DNA of 64,000 nt from Halopelagius inordinatus (GTDB lineage: Archaea > Halobacteriota > Halobacteria > Halobacteriales > Haloferacaceae): assembly GCF_900113245.1 (NCBI RefSeq), contig NZ_FOOQ01000005.1:62001-126000 (forward strand). Direction: 5' to 3'. The first letter of the stretch is position 1. Every line of letters starts with the position of its first letter. Under the pieces are notes generated by a model. The model was given only the letters and a program-made list of their open reading frames with translations. It was not told where the DNA came from and did not search any database. Shown here in pieces: positions 42,087-50,852 of the stretch. The position numbers and the translations under genes are program-made.

Positions 42087-43529
42087 TCAGTAGTTGTCGT
42101 AGACCGTCTTCGTCGTCGTGAAGAATTCGAGCGCGTCGTCGCCCTGTTCGCGGTAGGTGTTGCTCGAAGAGTTCTTCATCCCGCCGAAGGGGACGTGAAG
42201 TTCGAGTCCGGTCGTCTTCTCGTTCAGTTTGACGACGCCCGCCTCGATGTCCTCCACGTATCGGTTGGCCTCGGAGTGGTCGTCCGTCACGATGCTGGCG
42301 GCGAGGCCGTAGTCGACGCCGTTTGCGACTTCGACGGCTTCCTCGTAGTTCTCGACGCGGATGACGGAGAGGACGGGACCGAATACCTCCTCTTGGGCGA
42401 TGTCCATCTCGGGGTCCACGTCCGAGAAGACGGCCGGCGAGACGAAGTAGCCGTCCGCGTCGTCGAGTTCGACTTCCTCGCCGCCCGTTTCGAGCGTCGC
42501 ACCTTCGTCCTGCCCGATGTCGACGTACTCGAGCGTCGACTCCAGTTCGCTCTCGCTCACGTGCGGCCCCATGTCGTAGCCGTCGAGTCCGGGACCGACC
42601 TCGATGTCTTCGGCGGCGGCGACGACGCCGTCGACGAACTCGTCGTAGACGTCGTCGTAGACGATGGCTCGGGAGGTGGCGGTACACGCCTGTCCGGTGA
42701 CGCCGAACGCGCCCGACGCGACGATGTCTACGGCTTCCTCTACGTCCGCCGTGTCGGAGACCACCGTCGGGTTCTTCCCGCCCATCTCCGTCTGGATGCG
42801 CTTTTGGTCGTCCGTCGCCGCGTCGTAGACGTGGTGTCCGACCGCGGAACTGCCGGTGAAGGAGACGGCGTCCACCGCGTCGTGGTCCGTGATGACGCCG
42901 CCGACGTCGCTTCCGGAACCGATGACCATGTTCAAAGCGCCGTCAGGGATACCCGCCTCGTCGAGACATTCGACGATTCCCTTCGCGACGCCCGGTGCGA
43001 GCGATGCGGGTTTGATCACGACGGCGTTACCCGTCGCGAGCGCGGGCGCTATCTTCCACGCCGGGATGGCGATGGGGTAGTTCCACGGCGTGATGAGACC
43101 GGCGACGCCGAGCGGTTCCTTCCGCGTGTAGAGGTTCTTGCTGCGTCCGCTGGCGGCTTTCACCGTCCCGCCGTGGTCCGAGGCCTTCTGCGCGTAGTAG
43201 TAGAAGATATCGATGGCTCGCTGTACTTCGGGTCCGGCCTCCGCGGGCGTCTTCCCCTCCTCTCGCACCAGCGTCTCGGTCAGTTCGTCCTTTCTGTCTT
43301 CGAGGAGGCGCGCGGTCTGATTGAGAATCGCGCCGCGTTCCGGCCCGGGCGTGGCCCCCCACTCCTCGGAGGCCGCCGCCGCGGCCTCGATGGCGGCCTC
43401 GGCGTCCTCGGCCGAGCCTTTCGCGTACTCCGCGACGACTTCGTCCGGATACGCCGGGTTCGTCACCTCGAGCGTCTCTCCGGACTCTGCGTCGGTCCAC
43501 TCTCCGTCGATGTAGTTCGTTGTGGGCAT
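42087..43529 (-). CDS. xacF: Alpha-ketoglutarate semialdehyde dehydrogenase (XacF-like)
   Basis: A 480-aa aldehyde dehydrogenase with all catalytic residues: Asn150 in TPWNYP, Lys173 in VIKPAS, Glu248 in QTEMGGKN and Cys282 in GQACTATS. The last step of the haloarchaeal pentose pathway oxidises alpha-ketoglutarate semialdehyde to alpha-ketoglutarate. The divergent XacE-like dehydratase at 43670 makes its substrate, which supports this call over a generic aldehyde dehydrogenase. The gene starts at 43529. Confidence 0.87.
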   Translation of the reverse strand: MPTTNYIDGEWTDAESGETLEVTNPAYPDEVVAEYAKGSAEDAEAAIEAAAAASEEWGATPGPERGAILNQTARLLEDRKDELTETLVREEGKTPAEAGPEVQRAIDIFYYYAQKASDHGGTVKAASGRSKNLYTRKEPLGVAGLITPWNYPIAIPAWKIAPALATGNAVVIKPASLAPGVAKGIVECLDEAGIPDGALNMVIGSGSDVGGVITDHDAVDAVSFTGSSAVGHHVYDAATDDQKRIQTEMGGKNPTVVSDTADVEEAVDIVASGAFGVTGQACTATSRAIVYDDVYDEFVDGVVAAAEDIEVGPGLDGYDMGPHVSESELESTLEYVDIGQDEGATLETGGEEVELDDADGYFVSPAVFSDVDPEMDIAQEEVFGPVLSVIRVENYEEAVEVANGVDYGLAASIVTDDHSEANRYVEDIEAGVVKLNEKTTGLELHVPFGGMKNSSSNTYREQGDDALEFFTTTKTVYDNY

Positions 43530-43669
43530 GCGCGAAAAGCTACGCTCGCCTCACTTAGGGGCTTTTCGGTCAGGGAACCCGCAGGGACCGTCGTCCCCTC
43601 CGAAGAGGGGCGACCGACCGCCGCAGTTTGTTGCTAACAATTATGTAGGAGTGTCTGGTAACAGGAGTC
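43530..43669. promoter_or_regulatory. Divergent promoter region of xacF- and xacE-like genes
   Basis: On the plus strand acaattatgta (43637-43647) lies 23-33 nt before ATG 43670, a good TATA box. The minus-strand promoter is less clear; the best stretch is around 43550-43565. The shared region fits co-induction of two consecutive pathway steps. Confidence 0.5.
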
Positions 43670-44539
43670 ATGCAGTACTACGCAGTTGCGGGCGCAGAGC
43701 GTCCAGCACTCGTCGCGCGAGACGGCAGGGATGCGTTCGATCTGACCAGTGCGAATCCGAACGTCGAGACGTTCTCCGACCTCGCGCGGGCGGCGAACGT
43801 CACGAATCAGTCCATCGACGACGTGGCCCGCGGACTACTCGACGAGGCGGAGTCGTTCTCTGCGGACGACCTATCCGAACGGGCCAGGCGGCCCGCCGCG
43901 CCGGACGAGGTGTGGGCCGCGGGCGTGACGTACCACATCAGCGAACAGGCGCGAGAGGCCGAGAGCGGAATGCCGGACGTCTATCTCGACGTCTACGAGG
44001 GGGAACGCCCCGAGATATTCTTCAAGGCGACGGAGAGTCGGACGGTCGGACCGAACGACGCCGTCGGAATCCGCGAGGACTCGACGTGGGACGTTCCCGA
44101 ACCCGAACTCGGCGTCGTCCTCTACCGCGGTGACATCGTCGGGTACACCATCGGCAACGACGTGAGCAGTCGTTCGATCGAAGGGGCGAATCCGCTTTAC
44201 CTCCCGCAAGCGAAGGTGTACGACCGGTGTTGCTCCATCGGTCCCTGCATCGCGTCTCCCGACGACGTCGGCGACCCGCAGAACCTCGAAATGACGATGA
44301 CCATCGAACGCGACGGCGAGATACAGTACGAAGATTCGACGTCCACCTCGGAGATGGTCAAGTCGTGCGAAGAACTCGTCTCGTACCTCTCGCGGCACAA
44401 CACGGTTCCCGAGACGGCGGTTCTCCTCACCGGGACGGCACTCGTCCCGAGCGAGGAGTTCACCTTAGCGGAAGGCGACGTCGTCCGCATCGAAATGGAC
44501 GGTATCGGCGTTCTCGAAAACACGGTCACGGTCGTATAG
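43670..44539 (+). CDS. xacE: 2-keto-3-deoxy-pentonate dehydratase (XacE-like, FAH fold)
   Basis: A 289-aa FAH-superfamily protein. The known haloarchaeal 2-keto-3-deoxyxylonate dehydratase is of this fold and, as I recall, of this size. Visible segments: VWAAGVTYHISEQARE, PEIFFKATESRTVG, metal-binding ExE in PEPELGVVLY, and IGNDVSSRSIEGANPLYLPQAK. It converts 2-keto-3-deoxy-pentonate to alpha-ketoglutarate semialdehyde, the substrate of the divergent XacF-like enzyme. The L-arabinose branch would use the same step. Confidence 0.85.
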   Translation: MQYYAVAGAERPALVARDGRDAFDLTSANPNVETFSDLARAANVTNQSIDDVARGLLDEAESFSADDLSERARRPAAPDEVWAAGVTYHISEQAREAESGMPDVYLDVYEGERPEIFFKATESRTVGPNDAVGIREDSTWDVPEPELGVVLYRGDIVGYTIGNDVSSRSIEGANPLYLPQAKVYDRCCSIGPCIASPDDVGDPQNLEMTMTIERDGEIQYEDSTSTSEMVKSCEELVSYLSRHNTVPETAVLLTGTALVPSEEFTLAEGDVVRIEMDGIGVLENTVTVV

Positions 44540-45133
44540 AACCGGTCCGAACCACCGTCGCCCGGTACTCGGCTATTCGGCGTCGGCTCCGACCCCAGAG
44601 AACGAAGGCGCAGGGACGACCGATATCCGTTGCGGCTCGTCCTGTTCGACATGGTCGCACAGGACAGTACCATCGAGACACGAACGAACGGCCCGTCGAG
44701 TCCATCGACATCGGCTATAACAGGTGATACAACGGAAAAAACGGATATCGGGGCCACCGTATCCGGTTCGACAACGCCGCACGAAAGTTCGTCTCCGTCG
44801 ATGAACGTTACAAGCCTACTTCCGTAATAGAAGCCGCGTCGTGTCGAACGAAGCGGAGACACCATCTCCGTCGAGTGGCAACGTATTCCGTTGATATCGC
44901 GAGTTTTGAGGCCTTTTACGCGAATTCAGTCTCGACGCCGTGAGCGAGTTTCTCGGTCCGTCGAGAACGCTTCACCGCTCTCCGTCGTCTCTCTCCGACC
45001 GCCGCTCTCCGATGAAGCTGTTCGGCGATGATGAACAGAGCCGTTCCCTCTTCGGACGGGAACCGACCGTGAGCGGTGCAACCTTCCGCAACATTCATAA
45101 TAGTCGGCCGTAAGTCTCGAACCAGACGAATTT
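44540..45133. other. Non-coding gap of about 590 nt
   Basis: Between the xacE-like gene and tctC. Short frames exist on both strands, but none shows haloarchaeal codon bias or a recognisable family. The AT-rich ttcataatag (45094-45103) may be the promoter of the Tct operon, though it is 31-40 nt from ATG 45134, slightly far. Confidence 0.45.
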
Positions 45134-46132
45134 ATGACAAGGAAAGAGACCTCCACTCGCACCGATCGACGTAGTTTCCTGAAGGCGACCGGCGGCGTCG
45201 CCGCGGCGGCGGGACTCGCGGGCTGTACCGGCGCTCTCCAGAGCTCGTCGTCGTACCCGAGCGAGCAGGTTGAGATGATCGTTCCGTGGTCCGCGGGCGG
45301 CGGTACGGACCGGACGGGACGGAAACTCGCGAATCTCGCCGGAGAACACATGGACACCGAGTTCTTCGTCTCGAACCAGACCGGCGGGAGCGGAAGCGTC
45401 GGGTTCAACGCCATCGCGAACGCCGACCCCGACGGCTACACGGTGGGCGTGACGACGGTCGAAATCTGTACGATCTCCCATCTCGGCATCGCGGAGGTCA
45501 ACCCCGAAGACCTGACCTCCGTGATGCAGTACAACTTCGACCCGGCGTCGCTCACCGTGCCGGAGGACGCGCCGTACGACACTGTCGAGGAGTTCGTCCA
45601 GTACGCGAAGGACAACCCCGGCGAGATAAGCATCTCTAACTCGGGCATCGGCGCTATCTGGCATCTCTCCGCCGCCGGGTTCGCACAGCAGGCCGGTATC
45701 GACGTCAAACACGTCGGATACGACGGCGGTGCACCGGCGACGAAAGCCGTCCTCAACGGGGAGGTACAGGCCACGACGGCGAGTGCGGCCGAAGTCGCCG
45801 GGCAGGTGCAGGACGGACCGCTCAAGACGCTCGGCGTCTTCGGTGACGAACGCGTGAGCATCTTCCCCGACGTCCCGACGCTCAAAGAGGCGGGGTACGA
45901 CTTCACGATGGGTGCGTGGCGCGGCCTGACGGTCCCGAACGACACGCCGGACGAACGCATCTCGCAGCTTCACGACGCCTACAAGTCGGTGTACGACTCC
46001 GACGACTTCAAGAGCTTCATGGACGAGAACGGCTTCGGAACCGTCTACCGCGACACCGAGGAGTTCTCCTCGTTCATGGACTCCGAGTACGACCGCTTCG
46101 CCGACATCATAGAGAGTCTGGACCTGAACTGA
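45134..46132 (+). CDS. tctC: Tripartite tricarboxylate transporter binding protein (TctC)
   Basis: A 332-aa extracellular binding protein with an exact Tat motif RRSFLKA (12-18) and lipobox LAGC (Cys31). The mature domain shows YPSEQVEMIVPWSAGGGTDRTGRKLA, NQTGGSGSVGFNAIANADPDGYTVG and FPDVPTLKEAGYDF, all hallmarks of TctC/Bug proteins. It captures a carboxylate for the TctA/TctB membrane complex encoded next. The ligand could be a tricarboxylate or a sugar acid. Confidence 0.93.
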   Translation: MTRKETSTRTDRRSFLKATGGVAAAAGLAGCTGALQSSSSYPSEQVEMIVPWSAGGGTDRTGRKLANLAGEHMDTEFFVSNQTGGSGSVGFNAIANADPDGYTVGVTTVEICTISHLGIAEVNPEDLTSVMQYNFDPASLTVPEDAPYDTVEEFVQYAKDNPGEISISNSGIGAIWHLSAAGFAQQAGIDVKHVGYDGGAPATKAVLNGEVQATTASAAEVAGQVQDGPLKTLGVFGDERVSIFPDVPTLKEAGYDFTMGAWRGLTVPNDTPDERISQLHDAYKSVYDSDDFKSFMDENGFGTVYRDTEEFSSFMDSEYDRFADIIESLDLN

Positions 46133-46209
46133 GCGGACGCCGTCGAATCGAACAGCGAACGAACGCCGCAGATTTCGGCCGCGGCCGGTCCGCCCACCGA
46201 TCTACACGA

Positions 46210-46725
46210 ATGACACTCACACTCGAACGTTCGAACGAACTCGCCTCGGTCCTGTTGCTCGGTCTCTGTCTCGCCGTCTTCGCGGTGACCGCCGACTTCC
46301 CCGAGGGGCCGAACACGGGGTCGCCAGGGGCCGCGTTCTTCCCGAGACTCATCGTCGCAGGTATCGGCATCCTCGCCGTGGTACAGTTGGTACAGAGCCT
46401 CCGTGCCGACGAGACGCGAACGCACGTTATCGACGCCGAGACGACCAAGCGCGTCGCGACGGTGACGGCGTTCCTCGTCGTCTACGTCGCGCTCATGCCC
46501 GTGCTCGGGTTCCTCGTCGATACCGCCGTATTCCTCGTGCTGTTCGGTCGATACTCCGGCGTCGACGACGCGGGCAAGTCCGTCGGCATCGCTCTGGTGT
46601 CGACGATAGTGCTCTACTACGCGTTCGTCGACTTCCTCAACGTCCCGCTGCCGGAGAGCGCTATCTTACCGATATCGAGGCTGCTCCCGTCGCTGACGGG
46701 GACGCTGGTGGTGGTCGGCCCGTGA
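46210..46725 (+). CDS. tctB: Tripartite tricarboxylate transporter small membrane subunit (TctB)
   Basis: A 171-aa membrane protein with four hydrophobic segments and the family-typical GSPGAAFFPRLIVAGIGILA early on. It accompanies TctA in all such transporters. It starts 77 nt after tctC, and its stop overlaps the GTG start of tctA, so it is co-translated with it. Confidence 0.88.
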   Translation: MTLTLERSNELASVLLLGLCLAVFAVTADFPEGPNTGSPGAAFFPRLIVAGIGILAVVQLVQSLRADETRTHVIDAETTKRVATVTAFLVVYVALMPVLGFLVDTAVFLVLFGRYSGVDDAGKSVGIALVSTIVLYYAFVDFLNVPLPESAILPISRLLPSLTGTLVVVGP

Positions 46726-48218
46726 GCGCCGTCGCCAACCTCCTCGAAGGAATCGCGCTCGTGGCGCAACCGCTGGCGCTGCTTCTCATCGTCGTCGGCG
46801 TCCTCATCGGCGTGACGATGGGGTCGATTCCGGGGATGACGGCGACGATGACCGTCGCAGTCCTCGTCTCTTTCACCTTCGGGATGCAGCCCGTGGAGGG
46901 GATGATGCTCCTTCTCGGTATCTACGGCGGGGCGCTCTACGCGGGGTCGATTCCGGCCATCCTCATCCGAACGCCCGGCACCCCGAGCGCCGCCGCCACG
47001 GTGTTCGACGGGTTCCCACTCGCTCAGAACGGCGACGCGGGGCGGGCCATCGGCGTCGCGACCATCGCCTCGTTCGTCGGGGGCGCTATCAGCGTCGCCA
47101 TGCTGATGCTCCTGTCGCCGCAGATTGCCAACGTCGCGTTGGAGTTCGGGTCCAGCGAGTACTTCGCACTCGCGTTTTTCGGCCTCACCATCATCGCGAG
47201 CGTGAGCGGCGACTCGCTCGTGAAAGGGCTCATCTCCGGACTTCTCGGAATGCTGTTGGCGACGGTCGGACTCGACCCGATGCTCGGCTACCCGCGGTTC
47301 TCGTTCGACATCACCGCCCTCACGTCCGGCATCCAGTTCATCGCGGTGATGATCGGTCTCTTCGGCGTCGCGGAGGCGCTTCACCGGTACCGAGAGGGCC
47401 TCTCCGGCCGCGACGTGGAGCAGCGGATCTCGGGCATCATGCCGAATCTCGAAGATATCAGAGAGATTCAGAACGTCTCGCTCGCGTCGAGCGTCGTCGG
47501 CACGTTCATCGGCGCGATTCCCGGCGCGGGCGGCGACATCGCCTCGTTCGTGACGTACAACGAGGCCAAACGGTGGCTGAGCGAGGCGGTTCCACCCTTC
47601 GGCGAGGGGAACGTCAACGGCGTCGCCGCCGCCGAGTCGGGGAACAACGCCAGCACGGGCGGCGCTCTCATCCCGACGCTGACTCTCGGCATCCCCGGCG
47701 ACTCCGTGACGGCCATCCTCATCGGTGCGCTGATGGTCCACGGCATCCGCCCCGGCCCCGGACTCTTCGAGAGCGAAGCGCCCCTCGTGTACGCCATCTT
47801 CGTCGGGTTCTTCCTCGTCTACGTCGTCATCCTCGTGGTCGGACTCCTCGCCGCCCCGGCGTGGGCGCGCGTCATCAACCTCCCGCCGAAGTACATCTGG
47901 CCTCTCATCGTCGTCCTCTCCGTGGTGGGCGCGTTCGCCCTCCGCGGGAACGTCTTCGACGTCTGGGTCATGCTCGGGGCGGGCGTCCTCGGCTACTTGA
48001 TGCGCGCCGACGACTACCCCCTCGCCCCGATGGTTCTGGGGTTGATTCTCGGCCCCATCGCCGAGTCGAACCTCCGGCGGGCGCTGACCATCTCAGACGG
48101 CTCTCTCGCCGTCTTCTATCAGAACCCGCTGACGATGGTCATCCTCGCACTCGCCGTTCTGTCGCTTCTCTCGCCTCTCCTCCGGGACCGGTTCGGCCGG
48201 TGGACGGAGGCGCGGTGA
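46722..48218 (+). CDS. tctA: Tripartite tricarboxylate transporter large membrane subunit (TctA)
   Basis: A 498-aa protein with about 11-12 hydrophobic segments. TctA motifs visible: GVTMGSIPGMTATM near the start, GIYGGALYAGSIPAILIRTPGTPSAAATVFDGFPLAQNG, and GAIPGAGGDIASFVTYNEAKR with GNNASTGGALIPTLTLGIPGDS. GTG at 46722 overlaps the tctB stop (GTGA). It performs sodium- or proton-driven uptake of the carboxylate bound by TctC. Confidence 0.93.
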   Translation: MSAVANLLEGIALVAQPLALLLIVVGVLIGVTMGSIPGMTATMTVAVLVSFTFGMQPVEGMMLLLGIYGGALYAGSIPAILIRTPGTPSAAATVFDGFPLAQNGDAGRAIGVATIASFVGGAISVAMLMLLSPQIANVALEFGSSEYFALAFFGLTIIASVSGDSLVKGLISGLLGMLLATVGLDPMLGYPRFSFDITALTSGIQFIAVMIGLFGVAEALHRYREGLSGRDVEQRISGIMPNLEDIREIQNVSLASSVVGTFIGAIPGAGGDIASFVTYNEAKRWLSEAVPPFGEGNVNGVAAAESGNNASTGGALIPTLTLGIPGDSVTAILIGALMVHGIRPGPGLFESEAPLVYAIFVGFFLVYVVILVVGLLAAPAWARVINLPPKYIWPLIVVLSVVGAFALRGNVFDVWVMLGAGVLGYLMRADDYPLAPMVLGLILGPIAESNLRRALTISDGSLAVFYQNPLTMVILALAVLSLLSPLLRDRFGRWTEAR

Positions 48219-48280
48219 GGGGGCGGCTTCCGCCCGCCGCCGCACGGTAGACGTTTCGCGCGGCGGACAGTTTCCGCCAC

Positions 48281-48290
48281 GTATTTACAG
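48281..48290 (+). promoter_or_regulatory. TATA box of the aldolase-kinase operon
   Basis: gtatttacag lies 22-31 nt before ATG 48312, supporting this start over the in-frame position at 48297. Confidence 0.55.
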
Positions 48291-48311
48291 CCGACAGTGG
48301 TGTGTCCAACA

Positions 48312-49310
48312 ATGCCATACGCCAGCGGTGCCGAACTGTCGGACGTCTACGGTCGGGCCAGAGAGAACGGGTACGGCTTCGTCGCGAGCAACGTCACCGA
48401 GACGAACATCCTCGCGGGGTTGGTCGACGGCGCGGAGCGTGCCGAATCCGACCTCGTCGTGCAGGTGAAACGAGACACGGCGTCGTTCGTCGGGAACGGC
48501 GACCCCGAGACGGGGTTGGAGATACTGGGGACGCACGCTCAAAAACTCGGCGACGACGCCGACGTCGGCGTCTTTCTCAACGTCGACCACGTTCCCGCCG
48601 ACGACGGGGAGTTTCTGTCCGCCTGCGTCGAATCGGACGTCCCCTCCTCTCTGATGATAGACGCGTCGCACGAACCGTTCGAGGAGAACGTCGAGCGAAC
48701 GCGAGAGGTCGTCGAGATGGTCGAAGAGGCGGGGACGGACGCACTCGTCGAAGCGGAACTCGGGACGATAAAGGGCGTCGAGAGCGGCGTCGAGACGACG
48801 GAGGCGTACTACACGGACCCCGAGGAAGCCGTCGAGTTCGTCGACCGAACCGGGTGTGACCTCCTCGCTATCTCCGTCGGGACGGAACACGGCGTCTCGA
48901 AGGGGAAGAACCTCGAACTCCGGCCGGACATCGCCCGAGACGTCGGACAGGCCCTCGCAGACCACGGCCTCGACACCCCTCTCGTCGTCCACGGGTCCTC
49001 GGGCCTCTCGGACGAACAGGTCCGAGAACTGCTCTCGACGGGCGTCTGCAAACTCAACAAGAACACCCGCTACCAGTACGAGTTCGCGCGGACCGCCTGC
49101 GAATTCTACCGCGACCACGAGTCGGCCATCCTCCCGCCGGAGGGCGTCGAAGACGACAGGCAGGGCTTTTTCGCCGACTCCGAGTGGTCGCCCGACAAAT
49201 CCCAGTTCACCCCGCACCGCGTCTGCACGGAGATTCGAGAGCGAATCGCCGACGTGATGGTCGAAGTGTCGGACCTCTCGCAAAGCGCGGGCGAGAGCCT
49301 GTACGCCTGA
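48312..49310 (+). CDS. Class II (zinc-dependent) fructose-bisphosphate-type aldolase
   Basis: A 332-aa class II aldolase fold. Metal and catalytic segments: LNVDHVP (first His), MIDASHEPFEEN, AELGTIKG (Glu), ISVGTEHGVSKG (second His) and VVHGSSGL (third His). These enzymes cleave ketose phosphates such as fructose-, tagatose- or related sugars. The immediate FGGY kinase downstream (3 nt) suggests it splits the phosphorylated product of that kinase. Which sugar is unknown. Confidence 0.88.
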   Translation: MPYASGAELSDVYGRARENGYGFVASNVTETNILAGLVDGAERAESDLVVQVKRDTASFVGNGDPETGLEILGTHAQKLGDDADVGVFLNVDHVPADDGEFLSACVESDVPSSLMIDASHEPFEENVERTREVVEMVEEAGTDALVEAELGTIKGVESGVETTEAYYTDPEEAVEFVDRTGCDLLAISVGTEHGVSKGKNLELRPDIARDVGQALADHGLDTPLVVHGSSGLSDEQVRELLSTGVCKLNKNTRYQYEFARTACEFYRDHESAILPPEGVEDDRQGFFADSEWSPDKSQFTPHRVCTEIRERIADVMVEVSDLSQSAGESLYA

Positions 49311-49313
49311 GCC

Positions 49314-50852
49314 ATGACCGACGAACGACTCCTCCTCGGCGTCGACGCGGGCCTGACTAACGTCAAGGCCGCCGTCTTCGACGCCGAGGGTCGAGAACGG
49401 GCGGTCGCCGTCCGACCGACGCCGAACGAACGGCCCGAACCGAACCGAGTGGAACGGGACCTCTCTGCGTTCTTTCGGGTGACCTGCGAGACGATTCGAG
49501 AGGCCGTCGGTTCGCCCGACGTGGATGCGGACCGAATCGCGGGCGTCGGCATAGCCGGACACGGCCACGGTCTCTACGCCCTCGACGAGGCGGGCGACCC
49601 GATACGAGACGGAATCACCTCGTTGGATAGCCGCGCGTCCGACGTCGTGGCGTCGTGGCGAGAGGACGGCCGCTTAGAGGAGGTGCGCGACGAAATCGGC
49701 TACGAACCGTTCGTCGCGGACCCGTTGAGTCTCCTCGGGTGGATGAAGCGCGAGGAACCGGACGCTTACGACGACATCGACCGAATTCTGTCCTGTAAGG
49801 ACTACCTCAAATACCGCCTGACCGACGTCGTCTGTACCGACGAGATGGAAGCCAGCGTCTTCTACGACGTGTCGCGGGAGACGTACTCCGAGACGGCGTT
49901 CGAGATTCTCGGCCTCGAAGACCGCTTCGACGCCCTGCCCGACGTCGTCCCGAGTTGGGAGACGTGCGGCGAAGTGACCGCCGAGGCGTCCGAGAAGACG
50001 GGGCTTCCGGTCGGAACGCCTGTGGCGTCCGGCCTCCACGACGTCGGGGCCGTCGCACTCGGCGCGGGCGCGTTCCGGACGGGACAGGCGACGCTCATCG
50101 TCGGGACGTGGGGTCAGAGCATCTACGTGACCGACGACCCGGACCCGGGTTCCGAGGGGTTGAGCCGTCGGTTCCTGCGCGACTCGTGGCTTCGATATCG
50201 GGGGACGCGGTCCGCCGCCGCGGCGGTCGATTGGTTCACAGACGAGTACTGCGGAGACTGGCGCGACGCCGCGGACTCCGAGGCGGCGTTCTACGACCGA
50301 CTGAACGACTCGGTCGCGGACGTGCCCATCGGGTCGAACGGACTACTCTTTCTCCCGTACCTCCGCGGGTCGACCGACGACCCGGACGCGCGGGGCGGGT
50401 TCGTGGGCCTCACCGCCGAACACGGCCGACCCGAGATGCTCCGGTCGATATACGAGGGCGTCGCCCTCTCGTCTATCGACCGCCTGCGGGAACTGACCGC
50501 GGGAAAGCGACTGACCGACGTCCGACTCGGCGGGGGCGGCGCGAAGAGTCGCGTCTGGTCGCAGATGTTCGCCGACGTCCTCGGCGAACAGGTCGTCGTT
50601 CCGTCGGGCGAAGAGACCGGTGCTCGGGGTGTCGCCATCTGCGCCGGAATCGCCGCCGGACTCTACGAGGACCACGAGACTGCGGTCGAACGGACGGTCG
50701 GCGTGGCGCGGCGACACGACCCGACGGAGGCGAGAACCGAGGCGTACCGGTCGGTCCGCGACGCCTTCCGGACGACGGTTTCGGGAACCGAGGCGACGTG
50801 GGAAAAGTTGAAAGCGATAGAACAGGAGAATCAGACAGATGACGATAGATAA
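49314..50852 (+). CDS. FGGY family carbohydrate kinase
   Basis: A 512-aa sugar kinase. It has the ATPase-fold phosphate motif LLLGVDAGLTNVKAAVFD, GIAGHGHGLYAL, SLDSRASDVVASW, the catalytic Asp probably in SGLHDVGAVALGAG, and a late LGGGGAKSRVWSQMFADVLG. Overall it resembles the L-xylulokinase (LyxK) branch more than glycerol kinase. It is sandwiched between an aldolase and a hydroxyacid dehydrogenase in one operon, overlapping the latter by 14 nt. The ketose substrate is not determinable. Confidence 0.9.
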   Translation: MTDERLLLGVDAGLTNVKAAVFDAEGRERAVAVRPTPNERPEPNRVERDLSAFFRVTCETIREAVGSPDVDADRIAGVGIAGHGHGLYALDEAGDPIRDGITSLDSRASDVVASWREDGRLEEVRDEIGYEPFVADPLSLLGWMKREEPDAYDDIDRILSCKDYLKYRLTDVVCTDEMEASVFYDVSRETYSETAFEILGLEDRFDALPDVVPSWETCGEVTAEASEKTGLPVGTPVASGLHDVGAVALGAGAFRTGQATLIVGTWGQSIYVTDDPDPGSEGLSRRFLRDSWLRYRGTRSAAAAVDWFTDEYCGDWRDAADSEAAFYDRLNDSVADVPIGSNGLLFLPYLRGSTDDPDARGGFVGLTAEHGRPEMLRSIYEGVALSSIDRLRELTAGKRLTDVRLGGGGAKSRVWSQMFADVLGEQVVVPSGEETGARGVAICAGIAAGLYEDHETAVERTVGVARRHDPTEARTEAYRSVRDAFRTTVSGTEATWEKLKAIEQENQTDDDR

